A DNA stretch of 64,000 nt from Pseudomonas benzenivorans. GTDB taxonomy: Bacteria > Pseudomonadota > Gammaproteobacteria > Pseudomonadales > Pseudomonadaceae. This document shows, piece after piece, positions 1-7,857 of the stretch. The stretch lies in NCBI RefSeq assembly GCF_900100495.1, contig NZ_FNCT01000020.1, positions 25,740 to 89,739 on the forward strand, written 5' to 3'. Positions within the stretch are counted from its first letter, which is position 1, and every line of letters starts with the position of its first letter. Below the pieces are notes generated by a model, which searched no databases, was not told the DNA's origin, and was given only the letters and a program-made list of their open reading frames with translations. The position numbers and the translations under genes were made by a program.

Positions 1-7
1 CCCTGGT

Positions 8-68
8 TCTCCGTATGCCGTTCCCAGCCTGAGTCGCGCGGGTGAGCGCGACGGAGCATACGACGAGA
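8..68 (+). promoter_or_regulatory. Nested hairpin covering the btuB ribosome-binding region
   Basis: Two stems are nested. The outer one pairs 8-18 with 56-68: TCTC pairs with GAGA just before the ATG, and CGTATGC at 12-18 pairs with GCATACG at 56-62. The inner one pairs GTCGCGC at 33-39 with GCGCGAC at 46-52. The outer stem would hide the purine-rich stretch in front of the btuB start. btuB genes are normally controlled by a cobalamin riboswitch, so this is probably its expression platform, with the aptamer left of the window. The aptamer itself is not visible, so the riboswitch part is inference. Confidence 0.45.
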
Positions 69-1940
69 ATGAGCAAGTCCCTTCCGCGGCCGGTAGCGCT
101 GGCGCTGTCCGCCATGGCCGCGATTTCCCCGGCGCACGCCGCCGAACGCACCGAATTGAACGATAAGGTGGTGACCGCCACCCGCACCGCGCAGACCGCC
201 GAGCAGAGCCTGGCGGCGGTGACGGTGTTCGACCGCGCGCAGATCGAGCAGAGCCAGGCCAAGTCCGTGCCCGAGCTGCTGAAGAAGGTGCCGGGCGTGT
301 CCCTGGCCAACAACGGCGGGCCGGGCAAGAACACCGCGCTCTATATGCGCGGGAGCAACTCCAACCATGTGCTGGTGTTGATCGACGGCATCAAGGTCGG
401 CTCGGTCAGCTCCGGCGGTGCGGCGTTGCAGGACCTGCCGCTGGAGCTGGTCGAGCGGATCGAGGTGGTGCGCGGGCCGCGTTCCAGCCTGTACGGCTCG
501 GAGGCCATCGGCGGGGTGATCCAGATCTTCACCCGCAAGGGCGCAGGCGCAGGCGCCAAGCCGTTCTTCTCCGCCGGCTACGGCACCCACGACAGCTATA
601 GCGGCAGCGCCGGGGTCGCCGGTGGGGACGGCAAGGGCTGGTACAGCCTGGGCCTCAGCGGCGCCGACAGCGACGGCATCAACGCCAAGGAGCAAGGCGC
701 CAGCGGCTATGAAAGCGATGCCGACGGCTACCGCAACCTGTCCGCTGCGCTGAGCGGCGGTTACCGCTTCGACAACGGCCTGGAGCTGGACGCCAACCTG
801 CTGCAAGCCAAGTCGCACAACGACTACGACCAGGTCAACCGCACCCGCCGCGCCGGCTTCCGTGCGCATGCCGATGGCGAGACCCAGGTGGTCGGCACGC
901 GCGCGCGTTTCGCCCCGCTCGATCCCTGGCAGGTGACCTTGCAGGCCGGGCGCAGCGAGGACAAGTCCGATGCGTTTCAGGACGGCGACTTCTTCTCGCG
1001 CTTCGACAGCCGCCGCGACAGCCTGAGCTGGCAGAACGACCTGAGCCTGGCGCCCGGCCACACCCTGAGCCTGGGCGCCGACTACCAGCGCGACGAGGTC
1101 AACGGCAGCACCGCCTATGCCGAGGACTCGCGCGACAACAGCGGCGCCTTCGCCCAGTACCTCGGCGAGCTCGGCCGGCATGACTGGCAGCTGTCGCTGC
1201 GGCGCGACGACAATCAGCAGTTCGGCCGGCACGACACCGGCAATCTCGGCTACGGCTATGCGTTGAACGACTGGCTGCGCGCGACCCTCAGCTACGGCAC
1301 GGCGTTCAAGGCGCCGACCTTCAACCAGCTCTACTTCCCCGGCTTCGGCAACCCGGATCTCGATGCGGAAACCTCCACCAGCCTGGAAGCCGGCCTGGCC
1401 GGTCGGCATGGCTGGGGGCACTGGGCGCTGAATGCCTACCGCACCGAGATCGAGAACCTGATCGCCAACGTGCGGGTCGACGGCAACCTCAGCGCCGCGG
1501 GCGTGGACGAGGCGCGCATTCGCGGCCTGGAGCTGGTGGTCGGCAGCCAGTTGCTCGGCTGGCAATGGAACGCCAACTACACGCTGATGGATGCCGAGAA
1601 CCGCTCGCAGCGGGTCAGCAGCGGCGGCATCGCCTATTACGGCAAGGACCTCAACCGCCGGCCGTCGCAACTGTTCAACCTGGATCTCGACCGTGCTTTC
1701 GGCGCCTTCAGCGTCGGTGCCAGCCTGCATGCGCAGGACTCGGCCTACGACGACCTGGAGAACCAGACTGAACTGGCCGGCTTCGCCACCCTCGACCTGC
1801 GTGGCGAGTATCGCCTGAGCCCCGAGTGGCGCCTGCAGACCCGCGTCGCCAACCTGCTGGATGCCGATTACCAGACCGCCGAGGGCTTCAACCAGCCCGG
1901 CCAGGCGGTCTACCTGACGGTGCGTTATCAGGCGCTCTAG
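69..1940 (+). CDS. btuB: TonB-dependent vitamin B12 outer-membrane receptor BtuB
   Basis: The product (623 aa) is an outer-membrane beta-barrel receptor that takes up cobalamin with energy from TonB. A signal peptide ends at SPAHA near residue 24. A TonB box-like stretch (DKVVTATRT) follows, then the plug domain (VPELLKKVPGV, RIEVVRGPRSSLYGSEAIGG), and the barrel ends in aromatic-rich strands (VYLTVRYQAL). An in-frame GTG at 42 would add nine residues, but it lies in the loop of a hairpin and spoils the signal peptide, so ATG 69 is preferred. Its place at the head of a cobalamin synthesis cluster supports the B12 assignment over other TonB receptors. The TAG stop coincides with the start of an inverted-repeat element. 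Confidence 0.93.
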   Translation: MSKSLPRPVALALSAMAAISPAHAAERTELNDKVVTATRTAQTAEQSLAAVTVFDRAQIEQSQAKSVPELLKKVPGVSLANNGGPGKNTALYMRGSNSNHVLVLIDGIKVGSVSSGGAALQDLPLELVERIEVVRGPRSSLYGSEAIGGVIQIFTRKGAGAGAKPFFSAGYGTHDSYSGSAGVAGGDGKGWYSLGLSGADSDGINAKEQGASGYESDADGYRNLSAALSGGYRFDNGLELDANLLQAKSHNDYDQVNRTRRAGFRAHADGETQVVGTRARFAPLDPWQVTLQAGRSEDKSDAFQDGDFFSRFDSRRDSLSWQNDLSLAPGHTLSLGADYQRDEVNGSTAYAEDSRDNSGAFAQYLGELGRHDWQLSLRRDDNQQFGRHDTGNLGYGYALNDWLRATLSYGTAFKAPTFNQLYFPGFGNPDLDAETSTSLEAGLAGRHGWGHWALNAYRTEIENLIANVRVDGNLSAAGVDEARIRGLELVVGSQLLGWQWNANYTLMDAENRSQRVSSGGIAYYGKDLNRRPSQLFNLDLDRAFGAFSVGASLHAQDSAYDDLENQTELAGFATLDLRGEYRLSPEWRLQTRVANLLDADYQTAEGFNQPGQAVYLTVRYQAL

Positions 1941-2082
1941 CAGGCCGTTGAAAAACTACCTACGTTGCCGATACGGCGTTAAAAACAGGCTCAAAATGCT
2001 CATTTACAACCGTAAACTCCGCTTTTTCGCCTGTTTTTGCCTTGTCTCGGCTGCCTCGCCTACGTTTTCAACGGCCCGCTAG
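1937..2082. mobile_element. MITE-like inverted-repeat element, copy 1 (CTAG-flanked)
   Basis: A 138-bp interior (1941-2078) is bordered on both sides by CTAG (1937-1940 and 2079-2082). The ends are imperfect inverted repeats built on CAGGCCGTTGAAAA. It has no coding capacity. A closely similar copy lies at 26500-26665. The left CTAG contains the btuB stop codon. A 4-bp CTAG duplication fits the YTAR target of the IS5 subgroup, so mobilisation by such a transposase is a reasonable guess. It may also act as a 3' end or terminator structure for btuB. Confidence 0.75.
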
Positions 2083-2160
2083 TGGCGCTGCAGTCGTGTT
2101 GCGGTGCGCACGGCCTAGGCGGCCCCGCGCACCCTGGTTGTTCAACCTGGAGATGAATGG

Positions 2161-2325
2161 ATGAACCTGTCGCTCCCCGTCCAACTGCTGCTCGGCATGG
2201 CCCTGGCGGCGCTGCTGCATGGCGGCGTCCGTTCCTGGACGGGAGCGTCGTCCTTGCGTGGGAGCGGCTTCAGCCGCGAGGCGCCTTTCGCGGCTAAAGC
2301 CGCTCCTACAAAGGTGTTGGCATGA
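2161..2325 (+). CDS. Small ORF upstream of cobB, possibly a gene remnant
   Basis: The 54-aa ORF starts MNLSLPVQLLLGMALAALLHG, a hydrophobic signal- or membrane-like start preceded by a GGAGATG stretch, and ends overlapping the cobB start by 4 bp (ATGA). Its second half (from about codon 33) reads straight through a REP palindrome, so that part is unlikely to be original protein. It may be the front of a gene cut by the REP, or a leader that couples translation into cobB. No function is recognised. The stretch 2083-2160 holds only a half-palindrome (about 2098-2130) shared with other gaps in the window. Confidence 0.3.
   Translation: MNLSLPVQLLLGMALAALLHGGVRSWTGASSLRGSGFSREAPFAAKAAPTKVLA
2259..2309. 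repeat. REP palindrome
   Basis: TGGGAGCGGCTTCAGCCGCGA is mirrored by TCGCGGCTAAAGCCGCTCCTAC across a short loop. This is the usual Pseudomonas REP pattern. It sits immediately before cobB, inside the small ORF at 2161-2325. Confidence 0.8.
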
Positions 2326-3617
2326 ACGCAGTACGCCACTGCCCGGCGCTGCTGATCGCCGCGCCGGCCTCGGGACAGGGCAAGACCACGGTCACCGCCG
2401 CCCTGGCGCGGCTGCATGCGCGTCAGGGCAAGCGGGTGCGGGTGTTCAAGTGCGGGCCGGATTTCCTCGACCCGATGATCCTCGCCCGCGCCAGCGGCGC
2501 GCCGGTGTACCAGCTGGATCTGTGGATGGTCGGCGAGGCCGAGAGCCGCCGCTTGCTCTGGCAGGCGGCGGGGGAGGCCGACTTGATCCTGATCGAAGGG
2601 GTGATGGGCCTGTTCGACGGCACGCCCTCGGCCGCCGACCTGGCGCGGCGCTTCGGCGTGCCGGTGCTGGCGGTGATCGACGGCTCGGCCATGGCCCAGA
2701 CCTTCGGCGCCCTGGCCCACGGCCTGGCGAGCTTCCAGCCCGACCTGCCGTTCGCCGGGGTGCTCGGCAATCGGGTCGGCAGCGTCCGCCATGGCGAGAT
2801 CCTGCGCGATGCGCTGCCGGCGTCGATGCGCTGGTACGGCGCCTTGCCGCGCCGCGCCGCGGTCGAGCTGCCCAGCCGCCACCTGGGCCTGGTGCAGGCC
2901 GAGGAACTGGCCGACCTGGACCCACGCCTGGAGGCCGCCGCCGATGCCCTGGCCGCCAGCGCCGACGTCAGCCTGCCGCCGGCGGTGGCGTTCGCCGCGC
3001 CGGCGCCGCGTGAGCTTCCGGCCTTGCTGCGGGGCGTGCGCATCGGCGTGGCCCGTGATGCCGCCTTCGCCTTCCTCTACCAGGCCAACCTCGACCTGCT
3101 GCGCGAACTGGGCGCCGAGCTGCGCTTCTTCTCGCCGCTGGCCGACAGCCGCCTGCCCGAGGTCGACAGCCTGTACCTGCCCGGCGGCTACCCCGAGCTG
3201 CACCTGGCGCAGCTCGAAGCCAACCAGGCCATGGCGGCGGCGATCCGCGCCCACCATGGCGCCGGCAAGCCGATCCATGCCGAGTGCGGCGGCATGCTCT
3301 ACCTGCTCGAGCGGCTGACCGACCAGCAGGGCGTCAGTGGCCGCATGCTCGGCCTGCTGTCGGGCACGGCGACCCTGCAGCCGCACCTGACCGCCCTGGC
3401 CCTGCAGGAGGTGGCGCTGCCAGAGGGGCGCCTGCGCGGGCACACATTCCACCACTCGGCCCTGAGCACCGAGCTGGCGCCCATCGCCCGCGGCGAGTGC
3501 CCGAACTACCGGCGCAGCGCCGAGGCGGTCTATCGCCAGGGGCGGCTGAGCGCCTCCTATATCCACTTCTACCTGGCGTCCGCTCCCGCGGCCGCCGCCG
3601 AGTTGTTCAAACCATGA
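2322..3617 (+). CDS. cobB: Cobyrinate a,c-diamide synthase (CobB/CbiA)
   Basis: This 431-aa cytosolic enzyme amidates the a and c side chains of (hydrogeno)cobyrinate using ATP and glutamine. The N-terminal P-loop is APASGQGKTT (residues 14-23). The C-terminal class I glutaminase domain carries LPGGYPE (near 287) and the nucleophile in HAECGGML (Cys near 322), with a later FHHS motif. The length is typical of the family. The stop overlaps the bluB start by 4 bp (ATGA), so the two are probably translationally coupled. In other pseudomonads I recall cobO directly upstream; here that slot holds an inverted-repeat element and a small ORF. Confidence 0.95.
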   Translation: MNAVRHCPALLIAAPASGQGKTTVTAALARLHARQGKRVRVFKCGPDFLDPMILARASGAPVYQLDLWMVGEAESRRLLWQAAGEADLILIEGVMGLFDGTPSAADLARRFGVPVLAVIDGSAMAQTFGALAHGLASFQPDLPFAGVLGNRVGSVRHGEILRDALPASMRWYGALPRRAAVELPSRHLGLVQAEELADLDPRLEAAADALAASADVSLPPAVAFAAPAPRELPALLRGVRIGVARDAAFAFLYQANLDLLRELGAELRFFSPLADSRLPEVDSLYLPGGYPELHLAQLEANQAMAAAIRAHHGAGKPIHAECGGMLYLLERLTDQQGVSGRMLGLLSGTATLQPHLTALALQEVALPEGRLRGHTFHHSALSTELAPIARGECPNYRRSAEAVYRQGRLSASYIHFYLASAPAAAAELFKP

Positions 3618-4264
3618 GCGAGCAGGCCTTCAGTCCCGAGGAGCGCGCGGCGGTCTATCGGGCCATCGCCGAACGCCGCGACATGCGCCATTTCCACGGC
3701 GGCGAGGTGGCGCCGGAGCTGCTCGCGCGCCTGCTCGAGGCGGCGCACCAGGCGCCCAGCGTCGGCCTGATGCAGCCCTGGCGCTTTATCCGCATCACGC
3801 GCCCGGCGCTGCGCCAGGCGATCCATGGCCTGGTGGAGGAGGAGCGGCTGCGCACCGCCGAGGCCCTGGGCGAGCGCAGCGAGGAATTCATGCGGCTCAA
3901 GGTCGAGGGCATCCTTGAGTGCGCCGAGCTGCTGGTGGTGGCCCTGATGGATGGCCGCGAGGCGCATGTGTTCGGCCGCCGCACCCTGCCGGAGATGGAC
4001 TTGGCCTCCATGGCCTGCGCCATCCAGAATCTCTGGCTGGCCGCCCGCGCCGAGGGGCTGGGCCTGGGCTGGGTGTCCTTGTTCGAGCCGCAGACGCTGG
4101 CCACGCTGCTGGGCATGCCGGCCGGCAGCAAGCCCATGGCGCTGCTCTGCCTGGGGCCGGTGGCCGAGTTCTACGCGGCGCCGATGCTGGTGCAACAGGG
4201 CTGGGCCGCGCCGCGGCCGCTGCGCGAGCTGCTGTTTCAGGATCGCTGGGGGAAGCATGAATAG
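3614..4264 (+). CDS. bluB: 5,6-dimethylbenzimidazole synthase BluB
   Basis: This 216-aa nitroreductase-fold flavoenzyme breaks FMNH2 with oxygen to make dimethylbenzimidazole, the lower ligand of B12. The start has the usual RRDMRHF motif (residues 21-27), followed by AAHQAPSVGLMQPWRF. The later GLGLGWVSLF also fits BluB rather than ordinary nitroreductases. The ATG overlaps the cobB stop. The reading frame upstream to 3284 is a shadow of cobB. The TAG stop is the first three bases of a partial copy of the CTAG element. Its presence implies aerobic B12 synthesis. Confidence 0.95.
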   Translation: MSEQAFSPEERAAVYRAIAERRDMRHFHGGEVAPELLARLLEAAHQAPSVGLMQPWRFIRITRPALRQAIHGLVEEERLRTAEALGERSEEFMRLKVEGILECAELLVVALMDGREAHVFGRRTLPEMDLASMACAIQNLWLAARAEGLGLGWVSLFEPQTLATLLGMPAGSKPMALLCLGPVAEFYAAPMLVQQGWAAPRPLRELLFQDRWGKHE

Positions 4265-4291
4265 CAGGCCGCTGAAAAAAGCAGGCGAGGC
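4262..4291. mobile_element. Solo end of the CTAG inverted-repeat element
   Basis: About 30 bases match one terminus of the elements at 1937-2082 and 26500-26665 with roughly four mismatches (TAGCAGGCCGCTGAAAAA, then GCAGGCGAGGC). No second end is present nearby, so this is a remnant. It begins at the bluB TAG stop and supplies the purine-rich stretch that precedes the cbiB start at 4298. The base before TAG is A, so the CTAG border is not preserved here. Confidence 0.55.
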
Positions 4292-4297
4292 CCGGGC

Positions 4298-5206
4298 ATG
4301 AGCCTGGTCCTCAGCGCACTGGCCGGCGTGGCCCTGGATGCGGCATTGGGCGAGCCACGGCGCTGGCATCCGCTGGTGGCCTTCGGCCGCCTCGCCGAGC
4401 GCCTCGAACAACGCTTCAACCCGGCCGGGCGCGGCTGGCGCAGCCACGGCGTCACGGCCTGGTGCCTGGCGGTACTGCCACTGACCCTGCTGGCCGGGCT
4501 GCTGGCCCAGTTGCCGCTGGTTGGCTGGCTGCTGGAGATCCTCGCCCTGTATGCCGCCCTCGGCTTGAAGAGCCTCGGCCAGCATGCCCAGCCGGTGGCC
4601 CAGGCCCTGCGCCTGGGCGACCTGGCCCTGGCGCGCCGGCGCGTCGGCTATCTGGTCAGCCGCAACAGCGCCGCGCTGGATGCCACGGGCGTGGCCCGCG
4701 CCGGCAGCGAATCGGTGCTGGAAAACGGCTCGGATGCGGTGTTCGCCGCGCTGTTCTGGTTCCTCGTCGCCGGCGCGCCGGGGGTGGTGCTGTATCGCCT
4801 GAGCAATACCCTGGACGCCATGTGGGGCTACCGCAATCAACGTTTCGAGCGCTTCGGCTGGGCCGCGGCGAAGATCGACGATGCGCTCAACTATATTCCG
4901 GCGCGGCTGGTGGCACTGACCTACGCGCTGCTCGGTAAGACCGCCCTGGCGCTACGCTGCTGGCAGCGCCAGGCGCCGCAGTGGGACAGCCCGAATGCCG
5001 GCCCGGTGATGGCCGCGGGGGCCGGCGCCCTGGGCGTCAGCCTGGGCGGGCCGGCGGAGTACCACGGCGAGGTGCACCTGCGCCCGCAACTGGGCGAAGG
5101 CCCGCCGCCGCAGGCACGGGACATCGAGCGGGCGCTGAACCTGGTGCACGCCGGCGTGCTGCTGTGGCTGGTGCTGTTGCTGGTGGCGGAGGTGTACCGT
5201 GTTTGA
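4298..5206 (+). CDS. cbiB: Adenosylcobinamide-phosphate synthase (CbiB; CobD in the aerobic nomenclature)
   Basis: This 302-aa integral membrane protein joins the aminopropanol (phosphate) arm to adenosylcobyric acid. It has about five hydrophobic segments and the family motifs DAALGEPRRWHPLVAFG near the N-terminus, VSRNSAALD (near 123) and GYRNQRFERFGWAAAKIDD in the middle. The last 8 bp overlap the next gene. The start is separated from bluB by the partial inverted-repeat element; elsewhere in this operon the genes overlap, so that gap looks secondary. Confidence 0.95.
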   Translation: MSLVLSALAGVALDAALGEPRRWHPLVAFGRLAERLEQRFNPAGRGWRSHGVTAWCLAVLPLTLLAGLLAQLPLVGWLLEILALYAALGLKSLGQHAQPVAQALRLGDLALARRRVGYLVSRNSAALDATGVARAGSESVLENGSDAVFAALFWFLVAGAPGVVLYRLSNTLDAMWGYRNQRFERFGWAAAKIDDALNYIPARLVALTYALLGKTALALRCWQRQAPQWDSPNAGPVMAAGAGALGVSLGGPAEYHGEVHLRPQLGEGPPPQARDIERALNLVHAGVLLWLVLLLVAEVYRV

Positions 5207-6206
5207 ACAGGGCGGGCTTGAACATGGCGGCCGCCTGCGCGCGGCGGCGCTGCGCTTCGGCATTCCCCTGGCCGACTGGCTCGACCTGTCCACCGGCATC
5301 GCCCCTTACGGTTGGGCGCTGCCGGCGATCCCGGCAGCGGCCTGGACGCGCCTGCCGGAGCTGCACGACGGCCTGGAAATCGCCGCCCGCGATTATTACG
5401 GGGTCGCCAGCCTGCTGCCGGTGGCTGGTTCCCAGGCGGCGATCCAGGCCTTGCCGCGGCTGCGCCGCGACGCCCGGGTCGGCCTGCTCGCGCCGGCCTA
5501 TGCCGAGCACGCCGCGGCCTGGCGCCGCGAGGGGCATCGCCTGCTGGAGCTCAGCGAGGCCGGCATCCCTCGCGCCCTGGAGCGCCTCGACGTGCTGCTG
5601 CTGGTCAACCCGAACAACCCCAGCGGGCGGCGTTTCGCCCCCGCGCAGTTGCTCGCCTGGCACGCGCGCCTGGCCCAGCGTGGCGGCTGGCTGGTGGTCG
5701 ACGAGGCATTCATCGACTGCACCCCCGCGCACAGCCTGGCGGCGCACAGCGACTTGCCGGGGCTGATCGTGCTGCGCTCGTTCGGCAAGTTCTTCGGCCT
5801 GGCCGGCATCCGCCTGGGGTTCGTCCTGGCCCAGCCGGCGCTGCTCGAGCAGCTGGCCGAGCTGCTCGGACCCTGGGCGGTCAGCGGCCCGGCGCGGGCG
5901 GTGGCCACGGCCTTGCTGCAGGACCAGGCGGGGCAGCAGCGCCAGCGTCAGCGCCTGCTGGCCGATGGCGAGCGCCTGGCCGTGCTGCTGGGCGCCCAGG
6001 GGCTAACCCCGACCGGCGGCTGCGCGCTGTTCCAGTTCTGCTGCACGCCCAGGGCCGCCGAGCTGCACGAGTTTCTCGCCGGCAACGGCATCCTCACCCG
6101 CCTGTTCGACAGCCCGCGCAGCCTGCGTTTCGGCCTGCCCGCCGACGAGCCGGGCTGGCAGCGCCTGGAGCAGGCTTTACAGGTATTCACCAAGGAGTCC
6201 GCATGA
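5199..6206 (+). CDS. cobD: Threonine-phosphate decarboxylase (CobD; CobC in the aerobic nomenclature)
   Basis: This 335-aa PLP enzyme of aminotransferase class I/II makes (R)-1-amino-2-propanol phosphate for the nucleotide-loop arm of B12. It shows the fold motif VNPNNPSGR (residues 136-144), the Asp of VVDEAFIDCTP that contacts the PLP ring, and the Schiff-base lysine in RSFGKFFGLAG (Lys near 197). It begins inside the end of cbiB and its TGA overlaps the cobQ ATG. Related histidinol-phosphate aminotransferases are excluded mainly by context and the GGLEHGG start. Confidence 0.93.
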   Translation: MFEQGGLEHGGRLRAAALRFGIPLADWLDLSTGIAPYGWALPAIPAAAWTRLPELHDGLEIAARDYYGVASLLPVAGSQAAIQALPRLRRDARVGLLAPAYAEHAAAWRREGHRLLELSEAGIPRALERLDVLLLVNPNNPSGRRFAPAQLLAWHARLAQRGGWLVVDEAFIDCTPAHSLAAHSDLPGLIVLRSFGKFFGLAGIRLGFVLAQPALLEQLAELLGPWAVSGPARAVATALLQDQAGQQRQRQRLLADGERLAVLLGAQGLTPTGGCALFQFCCTPRAAELHEFLAGNGILTRLFDSPRSLRFGLPADEPGWQRLEQALQVFTKESA

Positions 6207-7654
6207 CCACTCTGATGGTCCAAGGCACCACCTCCGACGCCGGCAAGAGCACCCTGGTGACCGCGCTGTGCCGCTGGCTCAAGCGCCAGGGCGTGGCGGT
6301 GGCGCCGTTCAAGCCGCAGAACATGGCGCTCAACTCGGCGGTCACCGCCGACGGTGGCGAGATCGGCCGCGCCCAGGCGGTGCAGGCCCAGGCCGCCGGC
6401 CTGGCGCCGCACAGCGACATGAACCCGGTGCTGCTCAAGCCCAACAGCGACACCGGCGCCCAGGTGATCATCCACGGCCGCGCCATCAGCAGCATGGAGG
6501 CCGCGGCCTACCACGACTATAAGCAGGTGGCGATGCAGGCGGTGCTGGCGTCGCATCGGCGCCTGTGCGCCACCTATCCGCTGCTGCTGGTGGAAGGGGC
6601 CGGCTCGCCGGCGGAGATCAATCTCAGGGCCGGCGATATCGCCAACATGGGCTTCGCCGAGGCAGTGGACTGCCCGGTGATCCTGATCGCCGACATCGAC
6701 AAGGGCGGGGTGTTCGCCCATCTGGTCGGCACCTTGGCCTTGCTCTCGGAGAGCGAGCAGGCGCGGGTCTGCGGCTTCGTGATCAACCGCTTTCGTGGCG
6801 ATATCGGCCTGTTGCAGCCGGGCCTGGACTGGCTGGAGCGGCGCACCGGCAAGCCGGTGCTCGGCGTGCTGCCCTACCTGATGGACTTCCACCTGGAAGC
6901 CGAGGACGCCATCGACGTGCGCCAGAGCGCCAAGGCGGCCGAGGCGCTCAGGGTGGTGGTGCCGGTGCTGCCGCGGATCAGCAACCACACCGACTTCGAC
7001 CCGCTGCGCCTGCACCCGCAGGTCGAGCTGAGCTTCGTCGGCCCCGGCCAGCCGATTCCCCCGGCCGACCTGATCGTCCTGCCCGGCTCGAAGAGCGTGC
7101 GCGCCGACCTGGCCTACCTCCGCGCGCAGGGCTGGGACGCGGCCATCCACAAGCACCTGCGCTACGGCGGCAAGCTGCTGGGCATCTGCGGCGGCCTGCA
7201 GATGCTCGGCCGGCTGATCGACGACCCACATGGCCTGGAGGGCGCGCCCGGCAGCAGCCCGGGCCTGGGCCTGCTGGAATTCGCCACCGTGCTGGAGCCG
7301 GAGAAGCAGCTGCGCAACGTGCGCGGCCGCCTGTGCCTGGAAGGCGCGCCGGTGTGCGGCTACGAGATCCATGCCGGGGTCAGCAGCGGGCCGGCGCTGG
7401 AGGTCGCGGCGGTACAGCTGGACGACGGCCGTGGCGACGGCGCGCTCAGCGCCGATGGCCAGGTGCTCGGCACCTACCTGCATGGGCTGTTCGAGTCGAG
7501 CGCGGCGTGCAGCGCGCTGCTGCGCTGGGCCGGGTTGCGCGCGGTGCAGCAGGTGGACTACCAGGCCCTGCGCGAGCGCGACATCGAGCGCCTGGCGGAT
7601 ATGGTCGAGGCGCATCTGGATACCGACCGGCTGCGGCAGCTATGCGGTTTGTAA
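6203..7654 (+). CDS. cobQ: Cobyric acid synthase CobQ
   Basis: This 483-aa glutamine-dependent amidotransferase adds the b, d, e and g amides to adenosylcobyrinate a,c-diamide. It starts MTTLMVQGTTSDAGKST with a variant P-loop. The synthetase part contains FKPQNMALNS and DIDKGGVFAHLVGT. The C-terminal glutaminase has LPGSKS (near 294), the nucleophile in GICGGLQMLG (Cys near 329) and a late GTYLHGLF histidine. Only the frame from 6203 is real; the upstream extension to 5312 shadows cobD. It is the last gene before a 200-bp gap filled with palindromes. Confidence 0.96.
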   Translation: MTTLMVQGTTSDAGKSTLVTALCRWLKRQGVAVAPFKPQNMALNSAVTADGGEIGRAQAVQAQAAGLAPHSDMNPVLLKPNSDTGAQVIIHGRAISSMEAAAYHDYKQVAMQAVLASHRRLCATYPLLLVEGAGSPAEINLRAGDIANMGFAEAVDCPVILIADIDKGGVFAHLVGTLALLSESEQARVCGFVINRFRGDIGLLQPGLDWLERRTGKPVLGVLPYLMDFHLEAEDAIDVRQSAKAAEALRVVVPVLPRISNHTDFDPLRLHPQVELSFVGPGQPIPPADLIVLPGSKSVRADLAYLRAQGWDAAIHKHLRYGGKLLGICGGLQMLGRLIDDPHGLEGAPGSSPGLGLLEFATVLEPEKQLRNVRGRLCLEGAPVCGYEIHAGVSSGPALEVAAVQLDDGRGDGALSADGQVLGTYLHGLFESSAACSALLRWAGLRAVQQVDYQALRERDIERLADMVEAHLDTDRLRQLCGL

Positions 7655-7658
7655 TCCG

Positions 7659-7717
7659 TAGCCCGGATGCAATCCGGGGCGCTCTATCGGCGCTCTTCCC
7701 GGATTGCATCCGGGCTA
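7659..7717. repeat. REP-like palindrome with 19-bp arms
   Basis: TAGCCCGGATGCAATCCGG at 7659-7677 is mirrored at 7699-7717. It follows the cobQ stop by five bases and could protect the mRNA 3' end or weaken transcription into cobU. Confidence 0.8.
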
Positions 7718-7737
7718 ACAGCGATGCGGTTCTAATT

Positions 7738-7837
7738 CCCTCGCCCCTCTGGGGAGAGGGCCAGGGAGAGGGGGCTGTCTTAGGCTCCGCTCAGGTCGCT
7801 CCCCTCACCCCAACCCTCTCCCCAAGGGGAGAGGGGG
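7738..7837. repeat. GAGAGGG-type inverted repeat
   Basis: A CCCTCGCCCCTCTGGGGAG...GAGGG block is followed about 60 bases later by CCCCTCACCCCAACCCTC and AAGGGGAGAGGG. The same family recurs at 34447-34565. With the neighbouring palindrome it fills most of the 203-bp cobQ-cobU gap. Confidence 0.7.
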
Positions 7838-7857
7838 TTAATCGTTGAGGTTTTGAT

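Noticed and set aside
42..68. GTG start extending btuB by nine residues
   Set aside because: It lies in a hairpin loop and breaks the signal-peptide start that ATG 69 gives.
2142..3566. 474-codon minus-strand frame opposite cobB
   Set aside because: Gln/Arg/Ala-rich shadow of a GC-rich gene; cobB has clear motifs in its own frame.
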